A stretch of 64,000 bases of DNA from an uncultured Sunxiuqinia sp. Its GTDB lineage: Bacteria; Bacteroidota; Bacteroidia; Bacteroidales; Prolixibacteraceae. The position numbers and the translations under genes are program-made. The stretch is from positions 496,001 through 560,000 of the forward strand of contig NZ_OY782770.1 of the NCBI RefSeq assembly GCF_963678245.1, written 5' to 3'. Positions 25,507 to 34,411 of the stretch are shown one piece after another; positions within the stretch are counted from its first letter, which is position 1, and each line of letters opens with the position of its first letter. Under the pieces are notes generated by a model. The model made no database searches and was not told where the DNA came from. It saw nothing but the letters and a program-made list of their open reading frames with translations.

Positions 25507-26757
25507 TTACCTCACTTTAAGTGTTACAATGGTCAATACAGCCAATATAATTCCCACAATCCAAAAGCGCGTAACAATCTTCGCTTCCGGAATTCCCTTC
25601 TTTTGATAGTGATGGTGAATCGGACTCATCAGAAAAACCCGGTGTCCTTCACCATATTTACGTTTTGTATATTTAAAATAGGCCACCTGAATAATCACCG
25701 ATAAATTTTCAACCAAAAAGATTCCACACAACAAGGGAATCAGAATCTCTTTACGGATGATAACTGCAAAAACTGCTAAAATACCACCTAGTGCTAAACT
25801 TCCGGTATCGCCCATAAATACCTGTGCCGGATATGAATTGTACCATAAAAAGCCAACTGTTGCACCTATGAATGCCGCAATAAATATCGTCAGTTCTCCA
25901 ATGTTGGGGATGTACATGATATTCAAGTAATCAGAGTAAATGACGTTACCACTAACGTATGCTAAAATCCCCAAAGTCACCCCGCTAATTGCCGACGTTC
26001 CGGTCGCCAGACCATCGATTCCATCAGTTAAATTAGCGGCATTTGAAACCGCTGTAATAATGAGAATAATTGCAAATGCGTACACCAGCCAACGCCAGAG
26101 ATTACCTGTCTGATCGGCAAATGGCACCAACCAAGCATAATCAAACTCATGGTTTTTAATAAATGGAATAGTGGTACGAGTTGATTTTACATCCTTGGTT
26201 ATGAACTGCACATTCTGAAGCCCGGATTCAACATCAATTACAATTTCCTTTTTAAAGTCGCCACTTTCGTTCAGCACTCTTTCCCGTACAACTACTTCTT
26301 CTGAAAAATAGAGTGTTGAAGCTACAATAACTCCTAAACTTATTTGGCCTAAAATTTTAAATTTACCAGCCAAGCCTTCTTTATCTTTTAAAAACACTTT
26401 GATGTAATCATCAGTAAAGCCAATCAGTCCCAACCAAATTGTTGTAATCAACATCAATAGGATGTAAATATTGTCAAGCTTAGCAAATAGCAGTGTAGGA
26501 ATAATAATTGAAGCCAGAATAATCAGCCCCCCCATGGTCGGTGTTCCTTTCTTTTGCAACTGACCTTCTAAGCCTAAGTCGCGAACCTCTTCTCCAATCT
26601 GCTTCTTGTGTAGGAAATTGATCAGCTTTCGACCAAATCCCATTGTAATGAACAGCGATGTAATAATCGCCGCCGCTGAGCGAAATGAGATGTATTGTAC
26701 CATCCCAATTCCGGGAATATCTAAATATTTCAACCACTCGTACAGTAAATGAATCAT
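25507..26757 (-). CDS. mraY: Phospho-N-acetylmuramoyl-pentapeptide transferase
   Basis: Polytopic membrane enzyme that makes lipid I from UDP-MurNAc-pentapeptide and undecaprenyl phosphate. Motifs: [22 protein letters not shown] (the DD pair), [35 protein letters not shown] and the HHH motif in [12 protein letters not shown]. At 416 aa it is longer than the E. coli enzyme (360 aa) because of an extra-membrane insertion at about residues 155-220 (between [11 protein letters not shown] and FADQTGNLW), a known feature of Bacteroidota MraY. Confidence 0.98.
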   Translation of the reverse strand: MIHLLYEWLKYLDIPGIGMVQYISFRSAAAIITSLFITMGFGRKLINFLHKKQIGEEVRDLGLEGQLQKKGTPTMGGLIILASIIIPTLLFAKLDNIYILLMLITTIWLGLIGFTDDYIKVFLKDKEGLAGKFKILGQISLGVIVASTLYFSEEVVVRERVLNESGDFKKEIVIDVESGLQNVQFITKDVKSTRTTIPFIKNHEFDYAWLVPFADQTGNLWRWLVYAFAIILIITAVSNAANLTDGIDGLATGTSAISGVTLGILAYVSGNVIYSDYLNIMYIPNIGELTIFIAAFIGATVGFLWYNSYPAQVFMGDTGSLALGGILAVFAVIIRKEILIPLLCGIFLVENLSVIIQVAYFKYTKRKYGEGHRVFLMSPIHHHYQKKGIPEAKIVTRFWIVGIILAVLTIVTLKVR

Positions 26758-26767
26758 CCTGCTGTAT

Positions 26768-28225
26768 TTAGTTTAAATTGAAAATTTCTTTAATAACCTC
26801 TTTATCATCGAAATGATGTTTCACCCCGTTGATTTCCTGATAATCTTCGTGACCTTTGCCAGCAACAAGAACGATATCTCCAGGCTGTGCCAACATGCAT
26901 GCTGTTCGAATTGCTTCTTTCCGACTAACGATAGAAAGCACTTTATTCTTCTGGTGTGATTCAATACCGGTTTCCATATCGGCAATAATTTGCTCCGGCA
27001 CTTCACTCCGAGGATTATCTGATGTGAGGATCACTTTGTCGCTTTGCGATGCCGCCTCCTGCGCCATCACCGGACGCTTTGTTTTGTCACGGTCGCCACC
27101 AGCTCCAACAACAGTAATCACCTGCTCATTACCCGTTCTAATATCAGTAATTCCATTCAACACATTTTTCAGCGCATCAGGCGTGTGGGCATAGTCTACC
27201 ACAGCATATCTCCCATCAACCGAGCGGAGAATTTCAAACCGTCCAGCAACTGATCTCATTTCGCTAATCACCGGCAGTACACTTTCGACTTCTTCGCCCA
27301 ACAAAACAGCCGAACCATAAACGGCCATTAAATTGTAAGCATTAAATAGACCCGCGAAATGAGTCCAGACCTCCCGGCCGTCAACATCCAGCAACATGCC
27401 GTCAAAATGCTTTTCGAGCACTTTACATTTGAAATCAGCCAAGGATTTTAACCCGTATGTTTTTTTAATTGCTAGTGTATTTTGAAGCATGACCAAGCCG
27501 TTTTTCTCATCAGAATTCGTGAGTGCAAATGCTGATTTCGGAAGCTGGTCAAAAAACTTTTTTTTGGCTTTTAAGTATTCAGCAAAAGTTTGGTGATAAT
27601 CCAGATGATCGTGGGTTAGATTTGTAAAGACTCCTCCATCAAACTCAACTCCTGCAATACGGTCTTGGTGAATGGCATGCGAACTCACCTCCATGAAGCA
27701 ATAATCACAACCGGCATCAACCATTTTCGCCATGATTGACTGAATTTGCAATGCATCCGGAGTTGTATGTGTTGCTGGTAATTCTTCATCTCCCACGTAA
27801 TATTTTATAGTTGAAATTAAACCAACCTGATATCCCAATTTCTTGAATACTCGATACAACAAGGTGGCAATGGTTGTCTTGCCATTTGTTCCGGTTACTC
27901 CCACAACTTTCAAATTAGAAGAAGGATTGCGGTAAAAATTAGCTGCCAAGCGCCCAAAAACAGAAGCTGTATTTTTCATTTTTACCAAAGTAGCCGACCC
28001 TGCCTGAACACCATCAAATCTCTCTGCAATAATTACCTTCGCTCTTTCATTCAACGCATTTCCTATAAATTGGTGTCCATCGACATGCGTGCCGGCTACC
28101 GCGACAAAAACATCGCCCTCACTCACTTTCCTGGAATCGAATTGCAATTCGCCTACGTCTATCGAATCGTTCCCTTCAATCACTTCGTATTCCAGTCCTC
28201 TCAATATGTCACTCAGCTTCATCAT
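26768..28225 (-). CDS. murE: UDP-MurNAc-tripeptide ligase, meso-DAP type
   Basis: Cytoplasmic ligase that adds the third stem-peptide residue. The P-loop is [20 protein letters not shown]. The central domain has [11 protein letters not shown] and [13 protein letters not shown], and the C-terminal domain has [15 protein letters not shown]. The specificity motif TSDNPRSE (DNPR) is the meso-diaminopimelate signature, implying Gram-negative type peptidoglycan. The ATG at 28225 overlaps the ftsI stop as TAATG; a second ATG follows directly. The length is 485 aa. Confidence 0.98.
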   Translation of the reverse strand: MMKLSDILRGLEYEVIEGNDSIDVGELQFDSRKVSEGDVFVAVAGTHVDGHQFIGNALNERAKVIIAERFDGVQAGSATLVKMKNTASVFGRLAANFYRNPSSNLKVVGVTGTNGKTTIATLLYRVFKKLGYQVGLISTIKYYVGDEELPATHTTPDALQIQSIMAKMVDAGCDYCFMEVSSHAIHQDRIAGVEFDGGVFTNLTHDHLDYHQTFAEYLKAKKKFFDQLPKSAFALTNSDEKNGLVMLQNTLAIKKTYGLKSLADFKCKVLEKHFDGMLLDVDGREVWTHFAGLFNAYNLMAVYGSAVLLGEEVESVLPVISEMRSVAGRFEILRSVDGRYAVVDYAHTPDALKNVLNGITDIRTGNEQVITVVGAGGDRDKTKRPVMAQEAASQSDKVILTSDNPRSEVPEQIIADMETGIESHQKNKVLSIVSRKEAIRTACMLAQPGDIVLVAGKGHEDYQEINGVKHHFDDKEVIKEIFNLN

Positions 28226-30339
28226 TATCCTAAATCGATATAGATTGTTTGTCCTTTTCTAATTTTATTTCCAGCTTTCAACGATTGTTTCTTGACCCTG
28301 CCAATCCCTTTCATTTTCACCTTCAGACCCGCGTTCTCCAATAAATAAAGCGCATCGCTGCCACCCATTCCGCGAACATCGGGAACCAATCCTTCTGCAA
28401 CAGCCAATGCTTCCGCACTTAGCTCTTCAGTTCCTTGATTAATCTTGATTAATTTTGAGTCCACCTTCGCCTCCATCGGCAAGTCAAGCTCATTTGCTGT
28501 TATTTCAATTTCATCTTTAAAACTAGCTTTCACGATTGGAAGAGCTGCAATTTGATTCATCTCTTTTTCGCGTGGATCCATAAAACTCGCATACACTTTA
28601 CTCACAATTTCTTTGAATACCGGCCCAGCTACCGATGAACCGTAATACGTTCCCTTAGGTCCAACAATAACTACTACGCAAGTGTATTGCGGATCGTCAG
28701 CCGGAAAATAGCCGGCAAATGAGGCCTGGTAATTTTTACGGCCGCCTTTAGAGTAACCCTCATTATTGTATGCCACCTGCGCTGTTCCTGTTTTTCCTGC
28801 AATTGCGAAATACGGATTATTCAGTGATTTTCCGGTACCATCAACACACACCCCTTCGAGTAAAGCCTGAGCCTTTTTCAGTGTTTGCTTCGAACAGATT
28901 GAAGGATTAATCACTTCGGTTTTAAACTCCTTTTCTAAAATACCATTCCGACGCACTTCCTTAACAAATTTCGGTTTCACCATTCGACCATTGTTGGCCA
29001 CTGCATTGTAAAAAGTAGCTGTTTGCAGCGGTGTTAATTTGATCTCGTAGCCATACGAAATCCAAGCCAGCGACGGTCCCCACCAAACTTTGTCATCCGG
29101 ATACTTAATGTAAGGAATACCTTCTCCTGCAAAACCAAGTCCAAGTGGCTTATTCAAACCGAAATTGTAAATCCGGTCAATAAAATCTTCTTCGTGCCCC
29201 TCGTAATATTTCGTAATTATTTTGGCTACTCCAACGTTAGACGAAAGCTCAAAAATTTCTTTCATGGTAAGCTTGCCGTGCCCTCCATGGTGGTAGTCAC
29301 TATCATAAATTGTCTGACCACGATAGTCCCATGCTCCGTTCCCAGTGTCAAACACATCAGCGGTATCAACATAGCCCTGCTCCATAGCGACCATCATCGA
29401 CATCAGCTTGAAAGTTGACCCCGGCTCACTACATCCGGCATGCCCCAACGCAAAATTGTAGGTTTCAGCATAGGCGCCATCTTTACGGCGACCAAGATTG
29501 GCAATGGCTTTCACCTCACCAGTTTTAACTTCCATAACGATTGCTGTTCCCCACTCCGCCTGCGAAGTTTCCATCTGACGAAATAATGCATTGTTGGCAA
29601 AATCCTGCAAATTCACATTCAGCGTCGTGACCACATCACTACCATCATTGGGTTCAATAATGGGCACATTAATCCAACGTCCCGAATAGTTGCGCTTAAC
29701 AGCCTTGCCATTCTCTCCACTGAGGTATCCTTCCATCAATCCTTCGATACCGGAATAACCGACATTGCCATGAATACCTCCATAAGCACCTTTATTTAGC
29801 GTTCCAATGGTTCGGCTGGCCAACTCGCTGTGTGGCATCACTCGCTCATTCTCAGTCACAACAATCAACCCAGAACCAAAAATGCCCCGATTCATTGTTG
29901 ACAAGCGCTTAAATCTTTGAAGTTGATTATAATTAACTTCCTCCGGATAAATCAAAAACCATCGATTTCCCTTCTTAAAATCCTTATCTAGCTTTAGTTT
30001 GAATTGATATTTCGAAATTCCGAAAAACTCTGCTACCTCCAACGCAAAAGCATCCGCCTTCTCGTCATAAACTCGTTTAATTCGTGGAGCGGCCAAATCC
30101 AGTCGTAATTCATATTTTGGTACCGATGTGGCCAAAATACTTCCATCGTCAGCACAAATATTTCCACGCTTGGCTTCAATTTCGGTCGTGTTGTTTTTTA
30201 AATCTTTGGCGATACCTCTCCATTTATCGGTATCCATATTTTGGATCATGAAGATTTTGGCGACGATAACAATTCCGAAAATTGCTGCCGCAAAGTAAAT
30301 AAAACCAAACCGGGCTGTTATTTCCTTTCTAATCTCCAT
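28225..30339 (-). CDS. ftsI: Septal transpeptidase FtsI (PBP3) with PASTA domain
   Basis: 704-aa class B penicillin-binding protein. One N-terminal transmembrane helix (about 12-30) precedes the PBP dimerisation domain (VLATSVPKYELRLDLAAP and onward) and the transpeptidase domain with SxxK in EPGSTFKLMSMM, SxN in SSNVGVAKI and KTG in AGKTGTAQVAY. A single PASTA domain ends the protein (about 640-704: VPDVRGMGGSDALYLLENAG). The PASTA domain is common in Bacteroidota FtsI and absent in E. coli. It shares one base with ftsL upstream and one with murE downstream. Confidence 0.97.
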   Translation of the reverse strand: MEIRKEITARFGFIYFAAAIFGIVIVAKIFMIQNMDTDKWRGIAKDLKNNTTEIEAKRGNICADDGSILATSVPKYELRLDLAAPRIKRVYDEKADAFALEVAEFFGISKYQFKLKLDKDFKKGNRWFLIYPEEVNYNQLQRFKRLSTMNRGIFGSGLIVVTENERVMPHSELASRTIGTLNKGAYGGIHGNVGYSGIEGLMEGYLSGENGKAVKRNYSGRWINVPIIEPNDGSDVVTTLNVNLQDFANNALFRQMETSQAEWGTAIVMEVKTGEVKAIANLGRRKDGAYAETYNFALGHAGCSEPGSTFKLMSMMVAMEQGYVDTADVFDTGNGAWDYRGQTIYDSDYHHGGHGKLTMKEIFELSSNVGVAKIITKYYEGHEEDFIDRIYNFGLNKPLGLGFAGEGIPYIKYPDDKVWWGPSLAWISYGYEIKLTPLQTATFYNAVANNGRMVKPKFVKEVRRNGILEKEFKTEVINPSICSKQTLKKAQALLEGVCVDGTGKSLNNPYFAIAGKTGTAQVAYNNEGYSKGGRKNYQASFAGYFPADDPQYTCVVVIVGPKGTYYGSSVAGPVFKEIVSKVYASFMDPREKEMNQIAALPIVKASFKDEIEITANELDLPMEAKVDSKLIKINQGTEELSAEALAVAEGLVPDVRGMGGSDALYLLENAGLKVKMKGIGRVKKQSLKAGNKIRKGQTIYIDLG

Positions 30340-30707
30340 TATTCGCTGTCTATTTTTTCAACTTCTATTTTCCGGGCCGGCTCAGTTGGCTCCAACAAAT
30401 CCAATCCACTCGACTTTACCTTCGCCACGATTTCTGAAGGCCGGTTCATCTTCATCAATTCTGTTTCATAGGTAACCGATTCAGCTCGCAATTCCTTAAT
30501 CGAATCCTGAGCAGCTTCCATTCTCCGAATTGTTTTTTCAGACCAATAGCGATTTGAAATCAACAGAATACCGAGAAAAACCAAGAAAAATACAAAAGGC
30601 ATCTGTTTCACCACCTTTTCGCTGGCCAGCAAACTACCACCCAACAGAGACTTCAGTCCATTTCGGCGATTTTTAGTTTTACCTGTTATGTTTTTTTCTT
30701 CGCTCAT
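30339..30707 (-). CDS. ftsL: FtsL-like bitopic divisome protein
   Basis: 122-aa protein with a basic cytoplasmic N-terminus (residues 1-35), one transmembrane helix (about 36-53, QMPFVFFLVFLGILLI) and a periplasmic coiled-coil-like region (about 55-100: RRMEAAQDSIKELRAESVTY). Sequence similarity to E. coli FtsL is too low to see, but size, topology and position between rsmH and ftsI identify it. FtsL partners FtsQ and activates FtsW/FtsI. The 4-base overlap with rsmH fits translational coupling. Confidence 0.85.
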   Translation of the reverse strand: MSEEKNITGKTKNRRNGLKSLLGGSLLASEKVVKQMPFVFFLVFLGILLISNRYWSEKTIRRMEAAQDSIKELRAESVTYETELMKMNRPSEIVAKVKSSGLDLLEPTEPARKIEVEKIDSE

Positions 30708-31606
30708 ACTTTTTCTGCTATTCGCAACTTGGCACTGCGAGCCCTCGGATTTCTATTGATCTCCTCATCAGAGGGAACGATAACCTTTCGGTTAACCGCT
30801 TTCAACACCGAGCTTACATTTCCAAAAAAGTCTTTCTCCTGCTTGCCTTCAAAATTGCCTGACTTAACATAATTCTTTACCAAACGATCCTCTAACGAGT
30901 GATAGGTAATTACCACAAGGCGGCCACCCGGTTTTAATAGACTGGCGCTTTGTTCGAGAAAATCTTTAAGCACGTCCAGCTCCTTATTTGTTTCGATGCG
31001 CAAAGCCTGAAAAACCTTTGCCAAATATTTGCTCTCATTCTTTTTTGAAACACAATTGGCAATTACAGCTTTAAACTGATCGATCGTTTTGACCGGATTA
31101 TTACGCCGTGCGTCAATCAACTGCGTCACCAACCGATAGGCATTATTGATTTCACCATACTCCCGAAATATCTCGATCAAACCAGCCTCATCGTATTCAT
31201 TAACAATATCGGCTGCGGTCAATTTGGCATCACGGTTCATTCGCATATCCAGCTCTCCGGAAAACCGGAAAGAGAACCCACGTTCAGCAACATCAAAGTC
31301 ATGAGAAGAAACACCAAGGTCAGCTAAAATTCCATCCACTTTTTCGACATCATGGTAACGCAAAAAATTGCGGATATATTTGAAATTGTGCCGAACAAAA
31401 ATGAAGCGGGAATCATCAAATGCATTTGCCGCTGCATCTTCATCCTGGTCAAAGCCAAACAAGCGACCAGTTTTAATATACTTTAAGATTTCGCGAGAGT
31501 GACCACCTCCCCCAAAGGTGACATCAACGTAATCGCCATCGTTTTGAATGTTTAGCCCCTCGATACTTTCATTCAATAAAACCGGTATGTGATACGGTTG
31601 CTCCAT
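30704..31606 (-). CDS. rsmH: 16S rRNA (cytosine1402-N4)-methyltransferase RsmH
   Basis: 300-aa SAM-dependent methyltransferase (formerly MraW) that modifies 16S C1402. It opens with YHIPVLLNESIEGLNI and the SAM motif YVDVTFGGGGHSREIL. Later come GILADLGVSSHDFDVAERGFS, DMRMN and VVITYHSLEDRLVKNYV. It is the second gene of the dcw operon, 6 bases after mraZ. Confidence 0.98.
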   Translation of the reverse strand: MEQPYHIPVLLNESIEGLNIQNDGDYVDVTFGGGGHSREILKYIKTGRLFGFDQDEDAAANAFDDSRFIFVRHNFKYIRNFLRYHDVEKVDGILADLGVSSHDFDVAERGFSFRFSGELDMRMNRDAKLTAADIVNEYDEAGLIEIFREYGEINNAYRLVTQLIDARRNNPVKTIDQFKAVIANCVSKKNESKYLAKVFQALRIETNKELDVLKDFLEQSASLLKPGGRLVVITYHSLEDRLVKNYVKSGNFEGKQEKDFFGNVSSVLKAVNRKVIVPSDEEINRNPRARSAKLRIAEKV

Positions 31607-31612
31607 ACAGTC

Positions 31613-32068
31613 CTACTCTCCTCCAAAAAATTCGGTAAACATATCCTTATAGCTTTCCTTATCAGTATCTGAATAGTAAGCCTCGTATTCATCAACATCC
31701 CACAATCTAATCCGATCGCCAACACCAACAAAAAAAACATCTTTCTTGATGCTCACCTTCTCCAAAAAACTGTTGGGGAAGTTCATTCGGCAACTTTCAG
31801 GTACATTCAGGATCTTAAAATTTCGGTAGATCATATCCAGCAATCGACTTTGCCGGGGATTATTTCTATTCAACTTTGCCTTAAAAGAGGCCAATCTAGC
31901 CTCCCATGCTTCCATTGGATAAATATTCAAACACTTCTCAAACGGATCAATCTCAATCGCCAGCTGACCGCCCGGAATGCGCCCTCCCATCTCGTTTTTA
32001 TAGTCGACAGGCAGCACGACACGTCCTTTTTCGTCAAATGTTGCGCTCTTTTCTGCTGAGAAATCCAT
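31613..32068 (-). CDS. mraZ: Transcriptional regulator MraZ
   Basis: 151-aa protein with two SpoVT/AbrB-like repeats. The first holds the DEKGRVVLP motif (residues about 12-20); the second is degenerate (VSIKKDVFFVGVGDRIRLWD). MraZ represses its own dcw operon by binding short repeats in the promoter. Four matching boxes with a 10-base period lie 53-87 bases upstream. It is the first gene of the operon and its usual location. Confidence 0.96.
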   Translation of the reverse strand: MDFSAEKSATFDEKGRVVLPVDYKNEMGGRIPGGQLAIEIDPFEKCLNIYPMEAWEARLASFKAKLNRNNPRQSRLLDMIYRNFKILNVPESCRMNFPNSFLEKVSIKKDVFFVGVGDRIRLWDVDEYEAYYSDTDKESYKDMFTEFFGGE

Positions 32069-32120
32069 GAGTTAAATGTCTATTTTTCAATTGTAAAATT
32101 AGTAAATTCTTCCTCAAAAT

Positions 32121-32155
32121 TCCACTATTAGTCACATTAAGTCACTTTATTCCAC
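32121..32155 (-). promoter_or_regulatory. Four-box MraZ operator upstream of the dcw operon
   Basis: On the minus strand GTGGA, GTGAC, GTGAC and GTGGA occur at 32155-32151, 32145-32141, 32135-32131 and 32125-32121. Each is separated by exactly 5 A/T-only bases. This fits known MraZ operators (E. coli TGGGN repeats with 5-base spacers, Mycoplasma GTG-containing boxes). The last box ends 53 bases before the mraZ ATG. Confidence 0.8.
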
Positions 32156-32466
32156 ATTTATTTGATTTTAAGAATGTTCATTATTTGTTAATAACAACGC
32201 TACACCTGTTAACAACACAACACAAAAACCTCAATATCTGCCAATTAAAAAACAAATACCACTTTAAAACATCCGTTAATAAAACAGAGACATAAAGATA
32301 AAGCAAGCATGTAAAAATATTCACATACAGAAGTGTGATTATTAAAAGCGAGTTCCATGTGTTGCAAAAAATAAATAATTATAAAAACATGAAAAATTAC
32401 AAATAAACCGAAGAGATAAGTTAGCTCAGTTTTATTTCTTATTTTTCGGCATCAAAAAATCCAGAC
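32156..32466. other. AT-rich divergent intergenic region between mraZ and the GlsA-like gene
   Basis: No gene was found. It is very AT-rich and should carry the upstream parts of both promoters. TATTTTTC at 32440-32447 is one base off the -7 consensus for the plus-strand gene. Confidence 0.5.
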
Positions 32467-33309
32467 ATGACTGATCAATATCCAAATGGCATTAAACCGA
32501 TTGATATCAGGGAGGTTTTCAAAGCAAAAAGTCCGAAACTTGCCAAGTTTATCCCGGGATTCGTTTACAACTATATCACCCGGATTATGCACATTCATGA
32601 CATCAATGAAATACTGGCTAAATATGGCGACAAAACCGGAATCGAATTCGTGCACCAAATTGTAGAACATTTTGATGTAACTGAAAAAGTTGTTGGCACT
32701 GAAAACATTCCTGAAGGCGGTCGTTTTATTTTTGCGTCCAACCATCCTCTTGGAGGCTTCGACGGGCTACTACTCATGTCGAACGTAAACAAAGTACTCG
32801 GCGATGTTCGGTTTTTGGTTAACGATGTTTTAATGAACATCCCACAACTCGAAAGTGTATTTGTCCCTATCAACAAACACGGTGGTCACGGGCGTGCTGT
32901 TGCCCGCATTGTTCACGAGCAGTACCAGTCCGACTCCCAAATTCTGATCTTCCCTTCAGGCTATGCCTCACGAAAAATAAAAGGCACCATTACTGATACA
33001 GATTGGAAAAAACACTTCATTCAAAAATCGACTCAATACGAACGAGACATTATCCCTGTTCACGTCTCTGGGCAAAATTCAAATTTCTTTTACAATTTCG
33101 CAAATTTTCGCAAGGTTATGGGACTGAAGTGGAACCTTGAACAATTTTTCCTTCCTGATGAAACTTTCAGACATCGCGGGCAAAGCTTCACTATAACCTT
33201 TGGAAAACCAATACCCTATACCACATTCGACAAAAGCAAAAAACACAAAGAATGGGCTGACTACGTAAGAGACAAAGTCTATTCAATGTCTGAAATACAC
33301 AAGCACTGA
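32467..33309 (+). CDS. Acyltransferase, GlsA-like O-acyltransferase of glycine/serine lipid synthesis
   Basis: 280-aa PlsC-fold acyltransferase. The catalytic motif is FASNHPLGGFDGLLLMS (His and Asp five residues apart), followed by VFVPINKHGGHGRA and the substrate motif ILIFPSGYASRKIKG. It is next to a GNAT/hemolysin-type N-acyltransferase. The same pair, GlsB (N-acyltransferase) and GlsA (O-acyltransferase), makes glycine lipids in Bacteroides thetaiotaomicron. I therefore infer that it adds the second, ester-linked acyl chain to N-acyl glycine or serine. Ornithine lipid synthesis (OlsA) is the alternative. Gene order is A then B. Confidence 0.78.
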   Translation: MTDQYPNGIKPIDIREVFKAKSPKLAKFIPGFVYNYITRIMHIHDINEILAKYGDKTGIEFVHQIVEHFDVTEKVVGTENIPEGGRFIFASNHPLGGFDGLLLMSNVNKVLGDVRFLVNDVLMNIPQLESVFVPINKHGGHGRAVARIVHEQYQSDSQILIFPSGYASRKIKGTITDTDWKKHFIQKSTQYERDIIPVHVSGQNSNFFYNFANFRKVMGLKWNLEQFFLPDETFRHRGQSFTITFGKPIPYTTFDKSKKHKEWADYVRDKVYSMSEIHKH

Positions 33310-33350
33310 ATTTAAAGGTTAGCACACCCAAGTTCTTAAATAAATTTTTA

Positions 33351-33358
33351 TAGTTTTG
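33351..33358 (+). promoter_or_regulatory. Candidate -7 box (TAGTTTTG) before the GlsB-like gene
   Basis: A TAnnTTTG match 28 bases before the ATG at 33387, inside the 77-base gap between the two acyltransferase genes. It suggests that the second gene also has its own promoter. Confidence 0.4.
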
Positions 33359-33386
33359 TAGCTCAACAAATTTAGCGCGATTAAGT

Positions 33387-34343
33387 ATGAAAGATATTGT
33401 TGCACCGATGCCTAAAGAAGCTATTATTGCCGAATTAACCCCGGATAAGCTTTTGAGGAAGACGAACAAAGGTGCCAATGAGATCTACGTGATTACACAT
33501 CACGATTCTCCCAATTTAATGCAAGAGATTGGCCGCTTACGAGAAATCACTTTTCGTGATGCCGGAGGCGGAACAGGCAAAGAGCTCGATATAGACAAAT
33601 ACGACACGAAGGAAAATCCCTATCATCAATTGATCGTTTGGGATCCAGATGCGCAGGAAATACTTGGTGGCTACCGCTACCTCATGTGTGCCAATCTTCC
33701 GGTTGATGAAAATGGAGAGGTCATACTTGCCACTTCCCGCTTATTTCATTTCTCTGAAGAGTTTACGAAGAATTATCTTCCTTACACCTTAGAACTAGGC
33801 CGCTCATTTGTTCAACCGGCATATCAATCAAGTAAAGCTGGAGCAAAAGCACTCTTTGCACTCGACAATCTATGGGACGGATTGGGCGCATTGATCGTTG
33901 ACCATCCGGAAATGAAATACTTTTTTGGAAAAGTTACGATGTATTCTCATTTTCACACGGATGCCCGCAACACCATCCAGTATTTTTTCCTCAAATACTT
34001 CAGGGACAGAGAAAATTTGGTTTATCCCAAATCACCCATGGAGATGAATATGGACATGGAATCATTGGAGAAAATATTTAATGGCGGTTCTTATCAAGAA
34101 GATTATAAAATATTGACCCAACGAGTAAGGGATTTTGGAGAAAATATTCCCCCTCTGATTAATGCTTATATGAATTTGAGCCCTTCAATGAAAACATTCG
34201 GAACGGTTTTAAACGACCACTTTGGGGGTGTTGAAGAAACAGGGATTATTCTTACCATAAAGGATATTTACGAGGCAAAAAAGGATCGTCACATTGAGAC
34301 GTACGTAAAAGGGAAAGAGGATAATTTCCCTAACCCGGAATAG
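33387..34343 (+). CDS. GNAT/hemolysin-type N-acyltransferase, GlsB-like
   Basis: 318-aa protein of the OlsB/GlsB group (often annotated putative hemolysin). ITHHDSPNLMQEIGRLREITFRDAGGGTGKELD is the family's opening (in parts: LMQEIGRLREITFR, then DAGGGTGKELDID), followed by LIVWDPDAQEILGGYRY, LELGRSFVQPAYQ and FGKVTMYSHF. The expected reaction is N-acylation of a small amino acid (glycine, serine or ornithine) with acyl-ACP, the first step of aminolipid synthesis. The O-acyltransferase gene upstream would complete the lipid. It ends at a strong bidirectional terminator. Confidence 0.8.
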   Translation: MKDIVAPMPKEAIIAELTPDKLLRKTNKGANEIYVITHHDSPNLMQEIGRLREITFRDAGGGTGKELDIDKYDTKENPYHQLIVWDPDAQEILGGYRYLMCANLPVDENGEVILATSRLFHFSEEFTKNYLPYTLELGRSFVQPAYQSSKAGAKALFALDNLWDGLGALIVDHPEMKYFFGKVTMYSHFHTDARNTIQYFFLKYFRDRENLVYPKSPMEMNMDMESLEKIFNGGSYQEDYKILTQRVRDFGENIPPLINAYMNLSPSMKTFGTVLNDHFGGVEETGIILTIKDIYEAKKDRHIETYVKGKEDNFPNPE

Positions 34344-34365
34344 ATTTATATAAATACAGACAAAG

Positions 34366-34393
34366 AAAGCAGGCTTGAAGCCTGCTTTTTTTG
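34366..34393. terminator. Strong bidirectional terminator between GlsB-like and PurF-like genes
   Basis: AAAGCAGGCT (34366-34375) pairs perfectly with AGCCTGCTTT (34379-34388), with a 3-base loop and a T tract. The genes converge here. Confidence 0.92.
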
Positions 34394-34411
34394 TTCCTAT
34401 CTATTTTGTTA

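Noticed and set aside
15170-32068. Missing murF and ddl in the dcw operon as an anomaly
   Set aside because: From memory these genes commonly lie elsewhere in Bacteroidota, so their absence here is not a surprise.
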